NCBI GenBank assembly: GCA_028281105.1
Contig: JANQKQ010000023.1
Location: 1-64,000, forward strand
DNA: 64,000 nt
Source of the DNA: Rhizobiaceae bacterium
Lineage (GTDB): Bacteria > Pseudomonadota > Alphaproteobacteria > Rhizobiales > Rhizobiaceae
Reading direction: 5' to 3'
Both the position numbers and the translations under genes were made by a program. Under the pieces are notes generated by a model. It ran no database searches and was not told the origin of the DNA. It worked only from the letters and a program-made list of their open reading frames with translations. Below are positions 7,165 through 16,140 of this stretch, piece after piece. The stretch's first letter is position 1; every line of letters begins with the position of its first letter.

Positions 7165-9342
7165 GTGTTGATTAAACAGGCTTATGATCTGCTGGCCGGC
7201 TACCGCCATGTCTGCCGACGAGGGTTCTATAGCGCCGCCAAGACCGGCGCGCTTTTGCTCGTCGCTTTGATGGTGCTCGCCCCTGCGACGAGCCTGGCCC
7301 AGACCCGCAGCCTGAAGCTGTACTTTCTCCACACCGGAGAAAGAGACAACATCACCTACATGCGCAACGGCAAATACGTTCAGGCCGGGCTCAATCGCGT
7401 CAACCATTTCCTGCGCGACTGGCGGCGCAACGAACCCACCAAGATGGACCCGCAGCTTCTCGACCTGTTGTGGGAGGTCTACCGCGAATCGGGCTCCAAG
7501 GACTACATCCACGTCATCTCCGCATATCGCTCGCCAGCCACCAACGACATGCTGCGCCGGCGCGGACGCGGAGTGGCGCGCAAGAGCCAGCACACGCTCG
7601 GCAAGGCGATCGACTTCTTTCTGCCCGACGTCAAGCTATCCAAGCTGCGCCGCATCGGGCTGATCGAACAGGCTGGCGGCGTCGGTTACTATCCGCGATC
7701 GGGCTCGCCGTTCATTCACCTGGACACCGGCAATGTGCGCCATTGGCCGCGCATGAGCCGGCGTGAACTGGCGCGCGTCTTCCCTGACGGCAAGACGCTG
7801 CACGTTCCCGCCGACGGCAAGCCGATGCCCGGCTACAAGGTGGCGCTGGCCGCTTACAACGCACGCGTCGCCTCCGGCCGCCGCATCCAGGTCGAAGATG
7901 AGAACCAGGGCGGCGGATTGAACTTCTTCCAGCGCCTGGCGCGCGCCGGCCGGGATGAGGAAGAGGACGCCGTCGCCAACGTCACCCCCGCCCCGCGCCC
8001 GGTACGCACAACCGGCCAGCCGGCGGAACCGGAAACCGAAGCCCCGGCTGCGCAAATCGAGTTGGCCAACGTCCCCGTCCCCACCGTCGCGCCGCGCGGC
8101 GACCGGCCCGGGGTGGCCCCGGCCGCTGAAACTGCCGTTGCGCAAGCCGAGCCCGGCCCGATCGAGCAACCCGAGCCGACCGACGAGGCCGTCGCGGTAG
8201 CGGCGACGCCGGTCCGCCGGCCGGTCATCGACTCCGATCCACGGCCGGCGGAGCCACCGGCGACGACCCAGTTGGCCGCGTCACCGCCGGCAGCGGACCG
8301 CGGCACCATTGAATTGGCCGCAAACACGACACAGAGCCCGCGCGCCGGCCTGAACGACCAGGCCCGGCGTCCGTTGCTGTCCGCGCCGCGGCCCGCCGCC
8401 GACATTCCCGGCGGCGATCTGACCGCCGGTACCCCGCCCCCGGCCGATACCGACGCGACCCAAACCGCCGCCATCGAGGTCGACTCGCTACCGCGGCCGA
8501 GCGACGCTGCGCCCGCCGAACCGGTTGATCAGGCACCGCCAACCACGACCGAGTCAGCCGACCCGGCGGTCGAGCCGATCGAGACTTCCACCGAACCCGT
8601 TGAGACCGCTGTCGAACCGACCGAACCGGCAGTCGAACCGCAATCCAGCCCGACGCTCGTCGCCGCGTTGCCCGAAGACGAACCGCCATCCGCCGAAGAG
8701 CCGGAATTCGCGGTCGCCATCCCGTCACCCCGGCCGGAGTTGATCGACGCCGACTCGCCGATCGCGCGCAACGTACGGTTCGCACTTGCGCTGGTCGAAG
8801 ACAGCGCCGCCGACGATCTCGCCAGCGTGGATGACCTGCCAGAGATGATGCGTCGTCAACAGGCGGAACTGACCGCGTCGGCGCTGGCGGCAGGCGAAGT
8901 TGAAGAGGAGCCCGCTCAGATCGTCGCCGTGGTGCCCACGCCCGCGCCGCGCTTCGAGCCGCAGCCGCCCATTCTGGCGGGAGCATCGCAAATCCCCGCT
9001 GGTTCCGACCAAGCTGAAGATGAGATCGTGACGGCCGCACTGGAACCGTTGCCGGAACAGCCCGCCAACGAAACCCAGCCGCTCGGTCGCGGCCCCGCTC
9101 CGCTCGATGATCTGTCGGTGGACTGGTTCAACAATTCGCTGGTCGGCAAATGGGTGCTGTCGGCCTCCGCCGGAATCGACCGGGTAGATGACCTGCGTGC
9201 GCCCGCCTACGGTCGCGCGGCCATCCGCAAATCGCCGGATACGGTGTTCACCGCCGGGTTCGAGCCGGCGGCCGGCGTTCAAAGCGCCGGCGAGTTTGCC
9301 GGCAAGGCCGTGGCGTTCCTGGACTTCGCCAGGTTCGAGTAG
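7165..9342 (+). CDS. DUF882 (YcbK/M15-like) peptidase-domain protein with long disordered tail
   Basis: 725 residues. A membrane-proximal or signal segment spans about 27-46, with possible cleavage after SLAQ. Residues about 48-225 form a DUF882 domain related to D,D-/L,D-carboxypeptidase-like M15 proteins: ISAYRSP near 118, SQHTLGKAIDFF with His143 and Asp150, and FIHLDTG with His185, the expected zinc ligands. From about 240 to 680 the protein is low-complexity Pro/Ala/Glu/Thr sequence with EPxET-like repeats, much longer than in typical homologues of 200-600 residues. A short ordered-looking end (DWFNNSLVGKWVLSASAG) follows. The start is GTG or the adjacent TTG. It probably acts on periplasmic peptidoglycan. 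Confidence 0.85.
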   Translation: MLIKQAYDLLAGYRHVCRRGFYSAAKTGALLLVALMVLAPATSLAQTRSLKLYFLHTGERDNITYMRNGKYVQAGLNRVNHFLRDWRRNEPTKMDPQLLDLLWEVYRESGSKDYIHVISAYRSPATNDMLRRRGRGVARKSQHTLGKAIDFFLPDVKLSKLRRIGLIEQAGGVGYYPRSGSPFIHLDTGNVRHWPRMSRRELARVFPDGKTLHVPADGKPMPGYKVALAAYNARVASGRRIQVEDENQGGGLNFFQRLARAGRDEEEDAVANVTPAPRPVRTTGQPAEPETEAPAAQIELANVPVPTVAPRGDRPGVAPAAETAVAQAEPGPIEQPEPTDEAVAVAATPVRRPVIDSDPRPAEPPATTQLAASPPAADRGTIELAANTTQSPRAGLNDQARRPLLSAPRPAADIPGGDLTAGTPPPADTDATQTAAIEVDSLPRPSDAAPAEPVDQAPPTTTESADPAVEPIETSTEPVETAVEPTEPAVEPQSSPTLVAALPEDEPPSAEEPEFAVAIPSPRPELIDADSPIARNVRFALALVEDSAADDLASVDDLPEMMRRQQAELTASALAAGEVEEEPAQIVAVVPTPAPRFEPQPPILAGASQIPAGSDQAEDEIVTAALEPLPEQPANETQPLGRGPAPLDDLSVDWFNNSLVGKWVLSASAGIDRVDDLRAPAYGRAAIRKSPDTVFTAGFEPAAGVQSAGEFAGKAVAFLDFARFE

Positions 9343-9348
9343 ACCCCG

Positions 9349-9618
9349 CTACTCCGCCGACGTCACAGCCGAATCGGGCAGCATGCCCAACGCGTGAAGA
9401 TACAGATCGCGCACCGCGTCCTGTTCCTGGCGCTCGGTTAGATCCTGCTTGCGCAACCGGATGACCTGGCGCAGCACCTTGGTGTCGAAGCCGTTCGCCT
9501 TGGCCTCGCCATAGACTTCGCGGATATCGTCGGCAATCGCCTTCTTCTCTTCCTCAAGTTTCTCGACACGCTCGACTATCGAGCGCAGTTGTTCACGCGC
9601 CACCGTCCCTTCGGCCAT
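9349..9618 (-). CDS. gapR: GapR family nucleoid-associated protein (DUF2312)
   Basis: 89 residues, all helical, with the family core [36 protein letters not shown] and a [11 protein letters not shown] second helix. In Caulobacter, GapR forms tetramers that clamp overtwisted AT-rich DNA and helps topoisomerases during replication. GAGGAA precedes the ATG. It is convergent with the DUF882 gene (6-bp gap) and lies downstream of a DUF1244 gene on the same strand, a neighbourhood I recognise from rhizobial genomes. Confidence 0.95.
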   Translation of the reverse strand: MAEGTVAREQLRSIVERVEKLEEEKKAIADDIREVYGEAKANGFDTKVLRQVIRLRKQDLTERQEQDAVRDLYLHALGMLPDSAVTSAE

Positions 9619-9666
9619 GTCTGCATTCCTCGTGATTTGCTTGTTGGCGGGCCGATGCCCGCCCGT

Positions 9667-9972
9667 TCAGTGATCCCGGTGTGACGCTTCGAACGCCGCT
9701 TTCTGTTCATCGTTGGCCTCGGTCTGGTGCTCCGCGCGCCATTCCTCGTAGTCCATGCCGTAGACGATGCGCCGCGCGCCGGCCTTGTCCAGCTCAATTC
9801 CATGCTCGGCGGCGGCATCGGCATACCAGTTGGCCAGGCAGTTCCGACAGAAGCCGGCCAGGTTCATCAAATCGATGTTCTGCACATCGGTGCGTTCGCG
9901 CAGATGATCCACCAGCCGCCGATAGACCGCGGCCTCCAGTTCGCCCTGTAATTTTTCGTCGATCGATTTCAT
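9667..9972 (-). CDS. DUF1244 family protein
   Basis: 101 residues from ATG 9972 with GAGGAAG upstream; the longer open frame to 10110 reads through the upstream gene. The family motif is present: VYRRLVDHLRERTDVQNIDLMNLAGFCRNCLANWY with a conserved CRNC pair, then GIELDKA and YGMDYEEW. The biochemical role is unknown; the CxxC pair may bind metal. It is 11 bp downstream of an N-formylglutamate amidohydrolase and 48 bp upstream of gapR on the same strand, so probably an operon member. Confidence 0.9.
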   Translation of the reverse strand: MKSIDEKLQGELEAAVYRRLVDHLRERTDVQNIDLMNLAGFCRNCLANWYADAAAEHGIELDKAGARRIVYGMDYEEWRAEHQTEANDEQKAAFEASHRDH

Positions 9973-9983
9973 GGTGATCTTCC

Positions 9984-10808
9984 TCAGCCGGGATGCGTTT
10001 GCCAGAAGATAGGATCGACCGGCCCGGTTCGCGAGGGTCCGTGGACGACTTTGCGCAAACAGGGCTTCGCAAGCGTCCGCTCCAGCAGCGGAGACAGCCG
10101 GCCGACCCATTCCTCGATGCCGGCCTCGCTCTCCAGCAGGTCTTGGCGAATCTCGATGAGCGCGTTGGCGAGCCCGCGCCGGGTCCCGTGTGTGAAAAGC
10201 GTGTCGTTGCCCAGTGCGCCGTCATAAGGTTCGTTGTCGCCGGTGACGATATCATCGTACTCGCGCAAGCCATCGATGAGCGGGCGCGGCAGCCGGTCGT
10301 CGCTGTCCCAAAGGATCGCCACGTGCCACGGTCGCCCGTTGCCGCGCCAGATTCCGGTGAATGTGTGCACCGAGAACAGGGCCGGCGGCGCGCCCGCCGC
10401 CATCGACCGATCGATCGTTGCGTTTACCGCATCGTGATAGGGCCGGTAGAAGCTCTCGATCCGCTCGCCGCGCTCGGCATCGCTTACCGGATAATTGCCC
10501 GGGATGACGGTGCGATCGGACAGCTGCATGATCAGTGTGGGATCGTCCATGCCCCTGTTGGGATCGATCAGCAGGCGCGAGAAACCGGCAAGCACCGCGG
10601 GAACGCCCAGCGAGCGCGCCAGGCCGCGCGCGACGCCCGCCGCGCCGATGTCGTAGGCGATGTGGCGCGAGAATTCCTCTTTCGGCAGGCCCAGCGTTCC
10701 GTAACCCGCCGGCAGGCTGTTGACCGCATGATCGCACAGGACGATCAGGCCCCGGGCCGGGTCGCCGTCGATGATTTCGAAGGGAGCGGAATACTGATGC
10801 AGTGGCAT
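9984..10808 (-). CDS. N-formylglutamate amidohydrolase family protein (copy 1)
   Basis: 274 residues of the FGase family, with LCDHAVNSLP near the N-terminus, an HIAYDIGA segment, DPNRGMDDPTL and FSVHTFTG. Characterised members hydrolyse N-formyl-L-glutamate to glutamate and formate in histidine breakdown, but no hut genes are adjacent and many members have unknown substrates. A second, only distantly similar family member lies at 24885-25850. The ribosome binding site in front of ATG 10808 is weak. It probably heads the operon with the DUF1244 gene and gapR. Confidence 0.85.
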   Translation of the reverse strand: MPLHQYSAPFEIIDGDPARGLIVLCDHAVNSLPAGYGTLGLPKEEFSRHIAYDIGAAGVARGLARSLGVPAVLAGFSRLLIDPNRGMDDPTLIMQLSDRTVIPGNYPVSDAERGERIESFYRPYHDAVNATIDRSMAAGAPPALFSVHTFTGIWRGNGRPWHVAILWDSDDRLPRPLIDGLREYDDIVTGDNEPYDGALGNDTLFTHGTRRGLANALIEIRQDLLESEAGIEEWVGRLSPLLERTLAKPCLRKVVHGPSRTGPVDPIFWQTHPG

Positions 10809-11112
10809 AAGGCAAGCGCTTGGCGAACTTGTACCTCACAAGGAGGACCCGGTCTCTTGTCACAGCGCGCCGATTCAATCAATGGTCCCCGTGCCGGCCG
10901 TCGGTTTCGTTACAACATAACGAACCGGCGGCGATGATCCGGCGCGAGCGGAAACCTGTTGCAGCCGGCTGCCCGGGTTGGCGGGCGTCGCAAAACGGTC
11001 ATAGCGGTGTGCCGATCATCCGGGCGATCACATAATTGCGAAGCCGTCGCCGGCATACCGGTTTGACAGGATTCCGCGAACGGGTCACAAGGGCGCGCAT
11101 CAAGCTGCTGCG
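10809..11112. other. 304-bp intergenic region between divergent genes
   Basis: No gene is supported here; an open frame on the minus strand covering 10910-11230 antisense to the DUF1036 gene has no family features. A TTGACA at 11063-11068 could be a -35 element for the DUF1036-pyk pair, but no convincing -10 is found 17 bp downstream. Confidence 0.5.
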
Positions 11113-11607
11113 ATGAAAGTGAAATTCGATCCTGGAAACCTACCTTCTCGCCGCCACGACCGTCGTTCGTCGGTGTCCTGGCTGGCGAGTCTCGCTGCCG
11201 GACCGGCGTTTGTCCTGGCCGCGGCCGCATTTTCGCCGGCTCATGCGGATTTCCGTCTGTGCAACGACACGACCAGTCTGGTCGGCGTCGCGCTTGGATA
11301 TTGGGAAGACGAACAGTGGGTCACCGAGGGCTGGTGGCAGATCCCCGGTGAAACCTGCGCATCGCTGCTGGAAGGCGACCTGCGCTCGCGTTTCTACTAT
11401 GTCTACGCGGAGGATGCGGATCGGGGCGGCCAGTGGCGCGGCGAAATCTTCATGTGCACCAGCGATCGCGAATTCAAGATCGAGGGCGTCCACGATTGTT
11501 TCGCCCGCGGTCACCAGAAGATCGGGTTTTTTGAGGTCGACACCAAGAACAAGGACAGTTGGATGGTCCGGCTGACCGAGGCGGGCCAATCAGGGGGGGC
11601 TCAATGA
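11113..11607 (+). CDS. DUF1036 family exported protein
   Basis: 164 residues. A basic N-terminus and a hydrophobic segment at about 24-42 ending in AHA suggest export. The mature part has the DUF1036 pattern: DFRLCNDTTSLVGVALGYW, EGWWQIPGETC and a final FARGHQKIGFFEVDT. Function unknown; the conserved cysteines may form disulphides in the periplasm. The stop codon overlaps the pyk start in an ATGA, so the two are translationally coupled, an arrangement common in this order. Confidence 0.88.
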   Translation: MKVKFDPGNLPSRRHDRRSSVSWLASLAAGPAFVLAAAAFSPAHADFRLCNDTTSLVGVALGYWEDEQWVTEGWWQIPGETCASLLEGDLRSRFYYVYAEDADRGGQWRGEIFMCTSDREFKIEGVHDCFARGHQKIGFFEVDTKNKDSWMVRLTEAGQSGGAQ

Positions 11608-13046
11608 ACCAGCGATCCAGACGGGTGAAGGTCCTGGCGACCCTGGGGCCGTCATCGTCCGACCGCAAGACGATCTCCCGGCTGTTCGCAGCCGGCGCCG
11701 ACGTGTTCCGCATCAATATGAGCCACACCGACCATGACGGCCTCAAGCGACTGGTCGAGATCATCCGCAAGGTGGAAGCCGAGCAAAAGCGCCCCATCGG
11801 CGTTCTCATTGACCTGCAGGGCCCGAAGCTGCGGCTCGGCGTCTTCGCTGACGATCGCGTGGAGGTCTCGGCCGGCGATCGGATCACTTTCGATTCAATA
11901 GACAAGCCGGGCAACGCCAGCCGGGTGCGCTTGCCCCATCCTGAAATCCTGGAGGCGCTGCGGCCCGGCCACCGCATCATGGTCGACGACGGCAAGGTGC
12001 TGCTCAAGACCATCGAATGCGATGGCAAATCCGCGCTGCTGGAGGTCGTCAGCGGTCAACAGTTGTCCAACCGCAAGGGCGTCAGCCTGCCCGACACCGA
12101 GCTGCCGGTCACGGCCATGACCACCAAGGACCGGCAGGATTTGGAGCAGGCCCTCGAACTGTCGGTGGACTGGATCGCGCTATCCTTCGTGCAGCGGCCC
12201 GACGATTTGTCGGAGGTTCGCAAGATCGTAAAGGGCCGCGCCGGCATCCTGTCCAAGATCGAAAAGCCGCAGGCGGTCGACCGCCTTTCCGAGATCATCA
12301 ACCTGTCGGACGCCGTCATGGTCGCCCGCGGCGATCTGGGCGTGGAGATGCCGCTGGAGTCGGTGCCCGGCATGCAGAAACGCATCACCCGTGCGTGCCG
12401 GCGCAGCGGCAAACCGGTCGTGGTCGCCACCCAGATGCTGGAATCGATGATCAGCGCGCCGATCCCCACCCGTGCCGAGGTCTCCGACGTCGCCAACGCC
12501 GTCTACGAGGGCGCCGACGCGATCATGCTTTCGGCGGAATCGGCGGCCGGCGATTACCCGATCGAGGCGGTCTCGATGATGAACTCGATCGCCGAGCAGG
12601 TCGAGCGCGATCCCACCTATCCGTCCATCATCTACGCCCAGCGGTCCGAGCCGGAGCCGACCGCCGCCGACGCGATCTCGGCCGCCGCCCGCCAGATCGT
12701 CGAGACCCTCGATCTGGCGGCGATCGTCTGTTACACGGCGTCCGGCACCACCGGCCTGCGCGCCGCGCGCGAAAGGCCGGCCAAGCCGATCATCGCGCTA
12801 TCGCCGATCGCCGACACCGCGCGCCGCCTGGCGTTGGTCTGGGGTCTGCATTGCGTGGTGACCGAAGATGCCCGCAGCTTCGACGACATGGTCGATCGCG
12901 CCTGCAAGATCGCCCATGACGAAGGCTTTGCCGGTCCCGGCGATCGCATCGCGATAACCGCCGGCGTCCCGCTGCGCACTTCGGGCACCACCAACCTGCT
13001 GCGCATCGCTTCCGTCTCCGAGGACGGTAAATCCGATACCCATTGA
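11604..13046 (+). CDS. pyk: pyruvate kinase
   Basis: 480 residues from ATG 11604, which overlaps the preceding stop by 4 bp; a G-rich stretch (AGGGGGGG) acts as the Shine-Dalgarno region. It converts phosphoenolpyruvate and ADP to pyruvate and ATP. Key segments are KVLATLGPSS at the N-terminus, DLQGPKLRLG, GILSKIEKPQAV with the catalytic lysine, VMVARGDLGVEM, and VVVATQMLESM with the following PTRAEVSDVANAV. A C-terminal allosteric domain is present (GTTGLRAARERP). Length is normal for bacterial Pyk. Confidence 0.97.
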   Translation: MNQRSRRVKVLATLGPSSSDRKTISRLFAAGADVFRINMSHTDHDGLKRLVEIIRKVEAEQKRPIGVLIDLQGPKLRLGVFADDRVEVSAGDRITFDSIDKPGNASRVRLPHPEILEALRPGHRIMVDDGKVLLKTIECDGKSALLEVVSGQQLSNRKGVSLPDTELPVTAMTTKDRQDLEQALELSVDWIALSFVQRPDDLSEVRKIVKGRAGILSKIEKPQAVDRLSEIINLSDAVMVARGDLGVEMPLESVPGMQKRITRACRRSGKPVVVATQMLESMISAPIPTRAEVSDVANAVYEGADAIMLSAESAAGDYPIEAVSMMNSIAEQVERDPTYPSIIYAQRSEPEPTAADAISAAARQIVETLDLAAIVCYTASGTTGLRAARERPAKPIIALSPIADTARRLALVWGLHCVVTEDARSFDDMVDRACKIAHDEGFAGPGDRIAITAGVPLRTSGTTNLLRIASVSEDGKSDTH

Positions 13047-13070
13047 AGCAAATCAGCCTGTCCCTGGCCG

Positions 13071-13703
13071 TCAGGTTCCCTGGCCGGAAAGTCGCTCTTC
13101 CAGGTCGATAACCGCCTTCTGCGCGGTGCGGTTGGCCGGATATATCTCCAGCACCCGGTGCCACATGAACAGGGCCCGTTCCTGGTGGCGAAGCTTCTGC
13201 ATGATCGCCGCCATGCCGGCCATGGCACCGAAATGGCGCGGCTCCAGATCCAGCACCTTCTCGATATCGGCGATCGAGCGGCTGTAGTCGGAATTGAGAT
13301 AATGGACCGTCGCCCGGCGGTTCCAGCCCTCCGCATAGTCTGGCGCCAGCACGACCACGTGATTGAGCACGTCGATCGCCGCGTTCCACTTGCGCTCCGT
13401 CATGGCGCGCTGTGCCCAGCCCATCAACAGATCGATGGAATCGGAACCCGAAGCGGTCCACCTCATCCAGATCTGCCGCTCCAGCCGCCTGGCATCCTCG
13501 GCGTCGGGCTCACGCTTGAGATCGGCGAACAGTTGATCCAACGAAGTGTCGGATTGCGGCCGGTCGCGGGCGTCCGGCAGATCGGGGGCAATGAACTCGC
13601 GCTGCGGATCGGGGTTCGAAGGGTCGGGAATTTCCAACTCTTGAGCCGCTGCGACCGAAAACAACAGGCCGGCAGCGCTCAGCGATGCGGCGATTCGATA
13701 CAT
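13071..13703 (-). CDS. exported TPR-repeat protein
   Basis: 210 residues with a short signal peptide (LLFSVAAAQ). An Asp/Pro-rich linker is followed from about residue 90 by three tetratricopeptide-like repeats: WNAAIDVLNHVVVLAPDYAEGWNRRA, YSRSIADIEKVLDLEPRHFGAMAGM and RALFMWHRVLEIYPAN. It is likely a periplasmic scaffold protein of unknown partner. It is convergent with pyk (24-bp gap), with the small rpmJ gene behind it. Confidence 0.85.
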   Translation of the reverse strand: MYRIAASLSAAGLLFSVAAAQELEIPDPSNPDPQREFIAPDLPDARDRPQSDTSLDQLFADLKREPDAEDARRLERQIWMRWTASGSDSIDLLMGWAQRAMTERKWNAAIDVLNHVVVLAPDYAEGWNRRATVHYLNSDYSRSIADIEKVLDLEPRHFGAMAGMAAIMQKLRHQERALFMWHRVLEIYPANRTAQKAVIDLEERLSGQGT

Positions 13704-13800
13704 CCCCCAACGGTAATGGATCGCCCGCGCGGAGCAAATTCACTTTTTGCGGCGCGGCTCGTACTGGCTGTTGGCGGAACGGATCAGGCCGGCTGAAAAC

Positions 13801-13926
13801 CTAGCCCTGGCGGGCCTTGAAGCGGCGGTTCTGCTTGTTGATAAGATAAACGCGTCCACGGCGGCGCACGACCCTGGTCGCGCGGTGGCGGTTCTTCAGC
13901 GAACGAAGCGAGTTTCTGACTTTCAT
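13801..13926 (-). CDS. rpmJ: 50S ribosomal protein L36, zinc-independent type
   Basis: A 42-codon frame encodes a 41-residue protein starting [15 protein letters not shown] and ending NRRFKARQG, with [11 protein letters not shown] between. This is the longer L36 type (YkgO-like), which lacks the Cys/His zinc ligands of classical L36. It is very basic and ends in TAG. It stands alone between the TPR gene and a lipoprotein gene on the same strand, as is usual in alphaproteobacteria, where this is often the only L36. Confidence 0.96.
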   Translation of the reverse strand: MKVRNSLRSLKNRHRATRVVRRRGRVYLINKQNRRFKARQG

Positions 13927-14044
13927 GACGATCGACCATCGATAGCGTGCTGGCGGCGCGACAGGCGCACGCGCGAAATTTGCCGGTGGTCATACCGGGC
14001 GCGCAGGGCGCTGTCAAACACCCAACGCACCGCCTCAATCCCAC

Positions 14045-14428
14045 TCATGCGCGTTGAAACTCAAATCCGCAGTTCTTTGCAATAGCCACCTTCTCGATAG
14101 TCTCCATCACACCCTTAAGGCGGGCAACTTCCGTCTCCGTCGCCCCATCGCCCTTGATGAAAAGCAGAGCCGGCCAGAACAAAATCAATCCGATCCCCAT
14201 CGCCACCGCGTCGCCGCCGGCCTTTTTCTTCTGTACTCCGGTAACCTCCGCCGCCCGTGCCGAGACCCGCTGAGCTTCTGCGGCAAGTTGCGTGCAGTCG
14301 TATGCTTCGTAAGTTAGCGGCGAAACATAGCTCGCATCGATGTCCTCCGGTGGTGTGGCGCAACTGGCGATCACCGCGCCACTCAAGAAGATTGCGGCAA
14401 GCCTCCGCCCTATTCTTCTACGCTCCAT
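14045..14428 (-). CDS. small lipoprotein of unknown function
   Basis: 127 residues. A twin-basic N-terminus and hydrophobic stretch lead to a lipobox (VIASC near residue 23). The mature part has YVSPLTYEAYDCTQLAAEAQRVSARAAEV, a hydrophobic GIGLILFWPALLFIKG segment and a C-terminal helix with a cysteine. I recognise this pattern as a widespread proteobacterial lipoprotein without an assigned role. GGGAGGGGG precedes the start. It is divergent from soxB, with a pair of direct repeats in the gap. Confidence 0.8.
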   Translation of the reverse strand: MERRRIGRRLAAIFLSGAVIASCATPPEDIDASYVSPLTYEAYDCTQLAAEAQRVSARAAEVTGVQKKKAGGDAVAMGIGLILFWPALLFIKGDGATETEVARLKGVMETIEKVAIAKNCGFEFQRA

Positions 14429-14461
14429 GAGTCCCCCTCCCTGTCAGGCAACCGAGCAGGA

Positions 14462-14510
14462 AATACACTAGAAGTTGTATTTATTCTTTTCAATACACTG
14501 AAAGTTGCAT
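14462..14510. promoter_or_regulatory. pair of 19-bp direct repeats, candidate tandem operator
   Basis: AATACACTAGAAGTTGTAT (14462-14480) recurs as AATACACTGAAAGTTGCAT (14492-14510), with starts exactly 30 bp apart. Each copy is itself partly palindromic (ATACA..TGTAT or TGCAT). They lie 33 bp upstream of the minus-strand lipoprotein start and about 180 bp upstream of soxB, so they could serve either gene. The regulator is unknown. Confidence 0.4.
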
Positions 14511-14688
14511 GTAGCCATGGTGATGGAGGACGGGACCCAGTTCGCAACTTCGCACCCACGCCAGCGCGTGTCGCGGCGGCGCTGTCTGGTTGCCGTTCGC
14601 CCTGTGATATGAGACACGGAAAATCAGTTTCCGCACCGGCAGCCATTTGGCCGGCCGCGCGGATTTCGTCGTGACCGGGTGGACCCGC

Positions 14689-15942
14689 ATGCGCAGATAT
14701 TCTGCCTTTTCTCTGGCCCGCGAGGCCATGCGCTCCCACACCGGGTGGGACAAGCAGTGGGACAATCCCGAGCCGCGATCGCGCTACGACGTGATCATCG
14801 TCGGCGCCGGCGGCCACGGGCTCGGCACCGCCTATTACCTGGCCGCCGAACACGGCATCACCAACATCGCGGTGCTGGAAAAGGGCTGGCTGGGCGGCGG
14901 CAATACCGGCCGCAACACCACGATCATCCGCTCCAACTATCTCTATGACGAATCCGCCGGCATCTACAACCACGCCATCAAGCTGTGGGAGGGCCTGTCG
15001 GCGGAATTGAACTACAACGTCATGTTCTCCCAGCGTGGCGTGATGATGCTCGCCCACAACGTCCACGACGTGCAGGTCGCCCAACGCCACATCCACGCCA
15101 ACCGGCTGAACGGCGTCGACAATCAGTGGCTGACGCCGGAGGAGGCCAAGGCGTTCTGCCCGCCGCTCAATATCTCCCGGTCCGCCCGCTATCCGGTAAT
15201 GGGCGCCGCCCTGCAGAAGAAGGGCGGCACCGCCCGCCACGACGCGGTCGCCTGGGGCTATGCACGCGCCGCCTCAGCCCGCGGCGTGCACATCATCCAG
15301 AATTGTGAAGTGACCGGCATCCATCGCGGCGCCGACGGTGCGGTCACCGGCGTAGAGACCACCAGAGGCACCATCAACGCCGGCAAGGTCGGCGTGGTCG
15401 CTGCCGGCCACACCTCGGTGCTGATGGAGATGGCCGGCCTGCGCATGCCGCTTGAGAGCTTCCCGCTGCAGGCGCTGGTCTCCGAGCCGGTCAAGCCGGT
15501 GTTTCCCTGCGTGGTAATGTCGAATTCCGTCCACGCTTATATCTCCCAGTCCGACAAGGGCGAACTGGTGATCGGCGCCGGCACCGATCAGTACACGTCC
15601 TATTCGCAGACCGGCGGGCTGCACATCCTGTCGCACACGCTGGAAGCGATCTGCGAGATGTTCCCCATGTTCACCCGCATGAAGATGCTGCGCACCTGGG
15701 GCGGCATCGTCGACGTCACCCCGGACCGTTCGCCGATCCTCGCCAAAACCCCGGTAAAGGGCCTGTACGCCAATTGCGGCTGGGGCACCGGCGGTTTCAA
15801 GGCGACGCCCGGCTCCGCCCACGTCTTCGCCCACACCATCGCCCGCGACGAACCGCACGAAATCAACGCCGGCTTCACCCTGGAACGCTTCCGCACCGGC
15901 CGGCTGATCGACGAGGCGGCGGCGGCGGCCGTGGCGCATTGA
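14689..15942 (+). CDS. soxB: sarcosine oxidase subunit beta
   Basis: 417 residues from ATG 14689 ([13 protein letters not shown], the usual SoxB beginning; an upstream in-frame start at 14647 adds nothing conserved). The FAD-binding [18 protein letters not shown] is near residue 30, and the [14 protein letters not shown] segment near 184 corresponds to the site where FMN is covalently attached to histidine in studied enzymes. Together with SoxD, A and G it oxidises sarcosine to glycine, passing the methyl group to tetrahydrofolate. It is the first gene of soxBDAG. A 198-bp gap holding a palindromic repeat separates it from soxD. Confidence 0.96.
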   Translation: MRRYSAFSLAREAMRSHTGWDKQWDNPEPRSRYDVIIVGAGGHGLGTAYYLAAEHGITNIAVLEKGWLGGGNTGRNTTIIRSNYLYDESAGIYNHAIKLWEGLSAELNYNVMFSQRGVMMLAHNVHDVQVAQRHIHANRLNGVDNQWLTPEEAKAFCPPLNISRSARYPVMGAALQKKGGTARHDAVAWGYARAASARGVHIIQNCEVTGIHRGADGAVTGVETTRGTINAGKVGVVAAGHTSVLMEMAGLRMPLESFPLQALVSEPVKPVFPCVVMSNSVHAYISQSDKGELVIGAGTDQYTSYSQTGGLHILSHTLEAICEMFPMFTRMKMLRTWGGIVDVTPDRSPILAKTPVKGLYANCGWGTGGFKATPGSAHVFAHTIARDEPHEINAGFTLERFRTGRLIDEAAAAAVAH

Positions 15943-15988
15943 GGACGTTGGGATGGAGATCGAAATGACCGTCTGCCATCTGTCTGCC

Positions 15989-16071
15989 CCGTCATCCTCG
16001 GGCTTGTCCCGAGGATCTAAGGCTACCTCAGCGGTTTCGTTAGATCCTCGGGACAAGCCCGAGGATGACGG
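15989..16071. repeat. perfect 32-bp inverted repeat inside the sox operon
   Basis: Arms at 15989-16020 and 16040-16071 are exact reverse complements over 32 bp with a 19-nt centre. Each arm contains a smaller palindrome (CCTCGGG-N5-CCCGAGG), so the element can fold as a branched cruciform. Related, less perfect copies lie at 58675-58773 and 61536-61634, which makes it a dispersed repeat family (CATCCTCGGGCTTGTCC core). It sits between soxB and soxD and could act as an mRNA processing or attenuation site. Confidence 0.9.
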
Positions 16072-16140
16072 AACGGGGCTGCACCGCTCCAGCTCTGTCG
16101 ATGGAACGGGAATCGTGCACGACGGCCGAGGACACCGGCC

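Noticed and set aside
11063..11092. Sigma-70 promoter before the DUF1036 gene
   Set aside because: A perfect TTGACA is present but the -10 position reads CACAAG, too far from TATAAT to claim.
14511..14688. Glycine riboswitch in front of soxB
   Set aside because: No paired glycine-aptamer-like helices could be recognised by eye in the leader.
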